A stretch of 64,000 nucleotides of DNA. It comes from Lachnospiraceae bacterium. Lineage in GTDB: Bacteria; Bacillota; Clostridia; Lachnospirales; Lachnospiraceae. Under the pieces are notes generated by a model. That model worked only from the letters and a program-made list of their open reading frames with translations, did not search any database and had not been told where the DNA came from. The stretch is from contig JAFVBE010000009.1 of the NCBI GenBank assembly GCA_017480195.1, forward strand, positions 1-64,000, given 5' to 3'. This document shows positions 60,495 to 64,000 of this stretch, one piece after another. A program made the translations under genes and the position numbers. Positions within the stretch are counted from its first letter, which is position 1; the number at the start of each line of letters is the position of its first letter.

Positions 60495-61730
60495 ATGTAC
60501 GATTTTGATGAGATTTTGAAAGAAGATTCCGAGATTGCTGAGGCTATGACGGCGGAAATTAAAAGACAGAATGATAATATCGAGCTTATCGCTTCAGAGA
60601 ATATTGTATCTAAAGCAGTTATGGCGGCTATGGGAAGTCCGCTTACTAATAAGTACGCTGAGGGATATCCGGGTAAGAGATATTATGGAGGCTGTGAGCA
60701 TGTAGATGTAGTGGAGGATTTGGCAAGAGAGAGAGCTAAGGAATTATTCGGCTGTGAATATGCCAATGTTCAGCCGCATTCAGGAGCACAGGCTAACATG
60801 GCTGCATTTTTCGCTATCATGGAACCGGGAGATACATTTATGGGAATGAATCTTGCGCATGGAGGACATCTTACACATGGTTCACCTGTAAATATGTCAG
60901 GTAAGTATTTCAATGTAGTTCCTTACGGTGTAAATGATGATGGATTTATAGATTATGACGAGGTTTTAAGAATTGCAAAGGAATGTAAGCCTAAGCTTAT
61001 CGTAGCAGGGGCTTCAGCCTATGCAAGAGCAATCGACTTTAAGCGTTTCAGAGAAATCGCAGATGAGGTCGGTGCAGTACTTATGGTGGATATGGCTCAT
61101 ATAGCAGGACTTGTCGCTGCAGGACTGCATCAAAGCCCGATTCCGTATGCTCATGTTACCACAACCACTACGCATAAGACCTTAAGAGGTCCTCGTGGCG
61201 GTATGATTTTATCAAGCAATGAGGTTAATGAGAAATATAACTTTAACAAGGCTGTATTCCCCGGTATTCAGGGAGGTCCTTTGATGCATGTAATAGCTGC
61301 TAAGGCTGTATGCTTCAAGGAAGCTTTGTCTGATGAGTATAAGGCATATATGACTCAGGTTAAGAAGAATGCAGATACACTTGCAAAGGCTCTTATGGAG
61401 AGAGGCTTTAATATAGTTTCAGGCGGTACGGACAATCATTTGATGTTGGTTGATTTGCAGAATCTTGATATGACCGGTAAGGAGGTTGAAAAGCTTCTTG
61501 ACTCGGTTCATATTACAGCAAATAAGAATACGGTACCTAATGATCCTAAGTCACCATTTGTAACAAGCGGTATCAGACTCGGTACACCTGCAATAACTAC
61601 CAGAGGTGCCAATGAGGATGATATGATAACTATAGCTGATGCGATTAAGGCGGCAGTTATTGACAAGGATAATGACAAGGCTATGTCACTTGTAAAGAGT
61701 ATAACTGACAAGTATCCTCTTTATAAGTAG
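60495..61730 (+). CDS. glyA: Serine hydroxymethyltransferase
   Basis: Interconverts serine and glycine with tetrahydrofolate, the main entry to one-carbon metabolism. The 411-residue PLP enzyme has [57 protein letters not shown] and the PLP-lysine motif [14 protein letters not shown]. Own promoter and terminator; GGAGG precedes the ATG. Confidence 0.97.
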   Translation: MYDFDEILKEDSEIAEAMTAEIKRQNDNIELIASENIVSKAVMAAMGSPLTNKYAEGYPGKRYYGGCEHVDVVEDLARERAKELFGCEYANVQPHSGAQANMAAFFAIMEPGDTFMGMNLAHGGHLTHGSPVNMSGKYFNVVPYGVNDDGFIDYDEVLRIAKECKPKLIVAGASAYARAIDFKRFREIADEVGAVLMVDMAHIAGLVAAGLHQSPIPYAHVTTTTTHKTLRGPRGGMILSSNEVNEKYNFNKAVFPGIQGGPLMHVIAAKAVCFKEALSDEYKAYMTQVKKNADTLAKALMERGFNIVSGGTDNHLMLVDLQNLDMTGKEVEKLLDSVHITANKNTVPNDPKSPFVTSGIRLGTPAITTRGANEDDMITIADAIKAAVIDKDNDKAMSLVKSITDKYPLYK

Positions 61731-61738
61731 GATTATGA

Positions 61739-61780
61739 CTAAAAGGCTATTGTATTATCATTATACAGATAGCCTTTTAG
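61739..61780 (+). terminator. Rho-independent terminator after glyA
   Basis: A 12-bp stem (61739-61750 with 61769-61780) extended inside by TGTA/TACA, followed by TTTT. Confidence 0.88.
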
Positions 61781-61812
61781 ATTTTAATATATAATTGTTA
61801 TGGAGAATAACT

Positions 61813-63729
61813 ATGGATAACAATAATCAGGGAAATAACCAAAACAATAATAATTCAAATAACAATGACAACAAGAAAAAACCTACTATGACAGCGATAA
61901 TTCTTATATTATCAGTGCTTCTTACTTTCGCTGTCTGGACGGCTTATAATAAGGTTAAGAACATGAGCAGGGAAGAGGTTACCTATGACCAGTTTATTCA
62001 GATGCTGGATGGTGGTGAGGTCGATAGTGTCAAGATATACAATGATGAGATAACTTTCAAGCCGAAGATAAATCCCGACTCTGTATATGAGAAGACCTAT
62101 TATGTAATCAGAACTGACGATTATAATCTCGTCGAAAGACTTGCAGCAGCAGGCGTAGTGTTCGAAGAGGTATATGAGGGCGGTAATGCCATAATATTAA
62201 ATATTGTATCCTATGGCGTTATGATACTTGCCTTTTATATCCTTATGATGCTTATTATGCGTCAGGCTACTAAGAGTGGCGGCATAATGGGTATAAATAA
62301 AAGCAATGCCAAGATGTATGTTGAGAAGGAAACCGGTGTTACCTTCTCTGATGTAGCAGGTCAGGAGGAAGCTAAGGAATCTCTTACCGAGATAGTTGAC
62401 TTCCTTGAGAAGCCTAAGAAGTATCTTGAGATAGGTGCAAAGCTTCCAAGAGGTGCACTGCTTGTTGGACCTCCGGGTACAGGTAAGACGCTTCTTGCTA
62501 AGGCTATAGCAGGCGAGGCTAAGGTTCCGTTCTTCTCGATATCCGGTTCGGAATTTGTGGAAATGTATGTCGGATTAGGCGCTTCGAGAGTTAGAGAACT
62601 CTTTAAAAAAGCTAACGAAATGGCACCTTGTATAATATTTATAGACGAGATTGATGCAATAGGAAGAAGCAGAGATACAAGATATGCAGGTGGAGACTCC
62701 GAGAGAGAGCAGACACTTAATCAGCTCTTATCTGAGATGGATGGTTTTGATACCTCTAAGGGTATTATAATACTTGCTGCAACGAACAGACCGGAGGTGC
62801 TCGATAAGGCACTCCTTCGTCCGGGAAGATTTGACAGAAGAATAATTGTATCAAAGCCTGATTTGAAGGGAAGAATTGATACGCTTAAGGTTCATTCCAA
62901 GAATGTCAAGCTTGATGATACAGTAGATTTCAAGGAACTTGCGCTTGCAACCTCAGGTGCGGTAGGTGCAGACCTTGCGAATATCATAAATGAGGGTGCG
63001 CTCTTAGCCGTAAGAAACGGCAGGGAATATGTATCACAGAAGGATTTCATAGCTGCTATAGAGATTGTATTTGCAGGTAAGGAGAAGAAGGAGAAGCTTC
63101 TCAGTCCTAAGGAGAAGAGGATTGTGGCATATCACGAGGCAGGACATGCGCTTGCAAATGCACTCCAGAAAAACACCCTTCCTATACAGCGTATAACCAT
63201 AGTTCCGAGAACTTCAGGTGCTTTAGGTTATGTATGGCAGGTTCCTGAGGAGGAGAAGCAGTTAGAGACTAAGAAGGAATTAGAAGAACAGATAGTTATA
63301 AGTCTTGCCGGTCGTGCGGCTGAGGAACTTAAATTTGATTCCGTTACAACCGGTGCATCAAATGATATAGAGAAGGCTACAAACATTGCAAGGACTATGA
63401 TAACTATGTATGGTATGTCGGAGAAATTCGGTATGGTTCAGCTTGAAGGTATAACCGGAGAGTATTTGGACAGAAGAAGAGTGCTTAACTGCTCTGCTGA
63501 GACCGAGACTAAGGTTGATAACGAAGTCAAAAATCTCATAAAGGCATCTTATGAGAAGGCATTTAAGCTTCTTAAGAAGAATGTTGAAACCTTAGATGCC
63601 GTAGCAGAGGTATTAATTGAGAAAGAGAATATATCAGGTAAGGAATTCACTGAGATATTTGAGAAGTATCAGAATGTTAAGCTTAAGACTAAGAACGAAG
63701 ACGGAGAAGACCTTTTAGTAGGTGAGTAA
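61813..63729 (+). CDS. ftsH: ATP-dependent zinc metalloprotease FtsH
   Basis: A membrane-anchored AAA+ protease for quality control and regulated turnover. The 638-residue product has an Asn-rich N-terminus (short, 20 residues), a first helix (about 26-44), a periplasm-side domain, a second helix (about 118-145), Walker [15 protein letters not shown] (about 218-231), Walker [13 protein letters not shown], the second region of homology around [18 protein letters not shown] and the zinc site HEAGHAL (about 441). The start at 61813 (MDNNNQGNN) has GGAGAA upstream; an in-frame TTG at 61795 is rejected. The following HD-domain gene begins 14 nt later. Confidence 0.96.
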   Translation: MDNNNQGNNQNNNNSNNNDNKKKPTMTAIILILSVLLTFAVWTAYNKVKNMSREEVTYDQFIQMLDGGEVDSVKIYNDEITFKPKINPDSVYEKTYYVIRTDDYNLVERLAAAGVVFEEVYEGGNAIILNIVSYGVMILAFYILMMLIMRQATKSGGIMGINKSNAKMYVEKETGVTFSDVAGQEEAKESLTEIVDFLEKPKKYLEIGAKLPRGALLVGPPGTGKTLLAKAIAGEAKVPFFSISGSEFVEMYVGLGASRVRELFKKANEMAPCIIFIDEIDAIGRSRDTRYAGGDSEREQTLNQLLSEMDGFDTSKGIIILAATNRPEVLDKALLRPGRFDRRIIVSKPDLKGRIDTLKVHSKNVKLDDTVDFKELALATSGAVGADLANIINEGALLAVRNGREYVSQKDFIAAIEIVFAGKEKKEKLLSPKEKRIVAYHEAGHALANALQKNTLPIQRITIVPRTSGALGYVWQVPEEEKQLETKKELEEQIVISLAGRAAEELKFDSVTTGASNDIEKATNIARTMITMYGMSEKFGMVQLEGITGEYLDRRRVLNCSAETETKVDNEVKNLIKASYEKAFKLLKKNVETLDAVAEVLIEKENISGKEFTEIFEKYQNVKLKTKNEDGEDLLVGE

Positions 63730-63743
63730 TTTGGAGATTTTCT

Positions 63744-64000
63744 ATGGAATATAACTTTTTTGCAACTGTAGCGAGAATGAAATATATTAACAGATGGGCG
63801 CTTATGCGCAATACGAGAGAGGAAAATCTCTCTGAGCATTCGCTGGATGTAAGTATGATAGCGCATGCGCTGTGTGTGATAGGCAATGCAAGATATGGAA
63901 AGAAGCTTGATGCTAACCATGCTGCGTTAATCGGCTTATATCATGATGCCTCAGAGATAATCACAGGAGATATGCCTACACCTATTAAGTATTACAATCA
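63744..64000 (+). CDS. HD-domain phosphohydrolase (YfbR-like), truncated by the window
   Basis: The first 85 codons are visible. The product starts [20 protein letters not shown] and includes [22 protein letters not shown] with the first metal His, and [22 protein letters not shown] with the HD pair. This matches YfbR-type 5'-deoxynucleotidases, which dephosphorylate dNMPs. The 3' end lies outside the window. GGAG precedes the ATG, and the gene is 14 nt after ftsH, so it may be in the same transcript. Confidence 0.85.
   Translation, partial: MEYNFFATVARMKYINRWALMRNTREENLSEHSLDVSMIAHALCVIGNARYGKKLDANHAALIGLYHDASEIITGDMPTPIKYYN

Overview
The window looks like a chromosomal segment of a low-GC, anaerobic, spore-forming Firmicute, most probably of the family Lachnospiraceae (Clostridia). 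The pointers are a class III (oxygen-sensitive) ribonucleotide reductase, a reverse rubrerythrin with rubredoxin, SpoVG, WhiA, a SpoIID-type protein, the GlgC/GlgD pair, a DUF6465-type Ala/Lys-rich protein and a high-cysteine chorion-like small protein. Genus cannot be fixed from this sequence. Almost all genes have a good Shine-Dalgarno (AGGAGG-like) site, and many promoters of the TTGACA-17-TATAAT type are legible. There is no rRNA, CRISPR array, intact prophage or intact insertion sequence.

Layout. 1-7.7 kb: a giant secreted repeat protein. 7.9-10.6 kb: glgC-glgD (glycogen precursor) and spoVG. 10.7-15.7 kb: the hprK-glk-murB-rapZ-whiA-HPr-like cluster, linking carbon catabolite control to cell-wall synthesis. 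15.8-18.6 kb: a Sel1/TPR protein. 18.6-22.4 kb: an FMN-riboswitch-controlled ribD-ribE-ribBA-ribH operon. 22.4-25.5 kb: a LytS-like sensor without a phospho-acceptor histidine, a membrane protein and a convergent CYTH protein. 25.7-28.7 kb: DJ-1/PfpI, murF, reverse rubrerythrin and a 57-residue rubredoxin. 29-30 kb: a histone-H1-like protein and a probable remnant of an Rpn-type nuclease. 30.3-37.8 kb: an M13 metallopeptidase lipoprotein, an FtsX-type ABC exporter and a LytTR/GHKL two-component system.

37.8-42.4 kb (minus strand): proC, a glycerophosphodiesterase, a ClpX-type unfoldase and three small low-complexity proteins, one cysteine-rich. 42.7-44 kb: an AAA/DUF4143 ATPase behind three helically phased repeats. 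44.1-48.9 kb: arginine synthesis, with argG divergent from argC-argJ-argB and mirror-image promoters plus ArgR-like boxes between them. 48.9-49.1 kb: a 270-bp imperfect hairpin. 49.2-51.1 kb: a GNAT acetyltransferase and an exported trigger-factor-like isomerase. 51.2-55.9 kb: tandem NrdR boxes, nrdD, nrdG, a dUTPase and a phosphofructokinase. 56 kb: tRNA-Leu(CAG) followed by a structured element that copies the tRNA ends. 57 kb: a probable 6S RNA. 57.2-64 kb: a SpoIID-like protein, YihY, glyA, ftsH and a truncated HD-domain phosphohydrolase.

Most of the window is housekeeping. The less ordinary parts are RNA and regulatory architecture (tRNA-Leu mimic, 270-bp hairpin, promoters nested in terminator loops, iterated operators) and signalling proteins with lost catalytic residues (HPr-like protein with Ser15, LytS-like protein without histidine). 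All assignments rest on reading motifs by eye; no database search was run.
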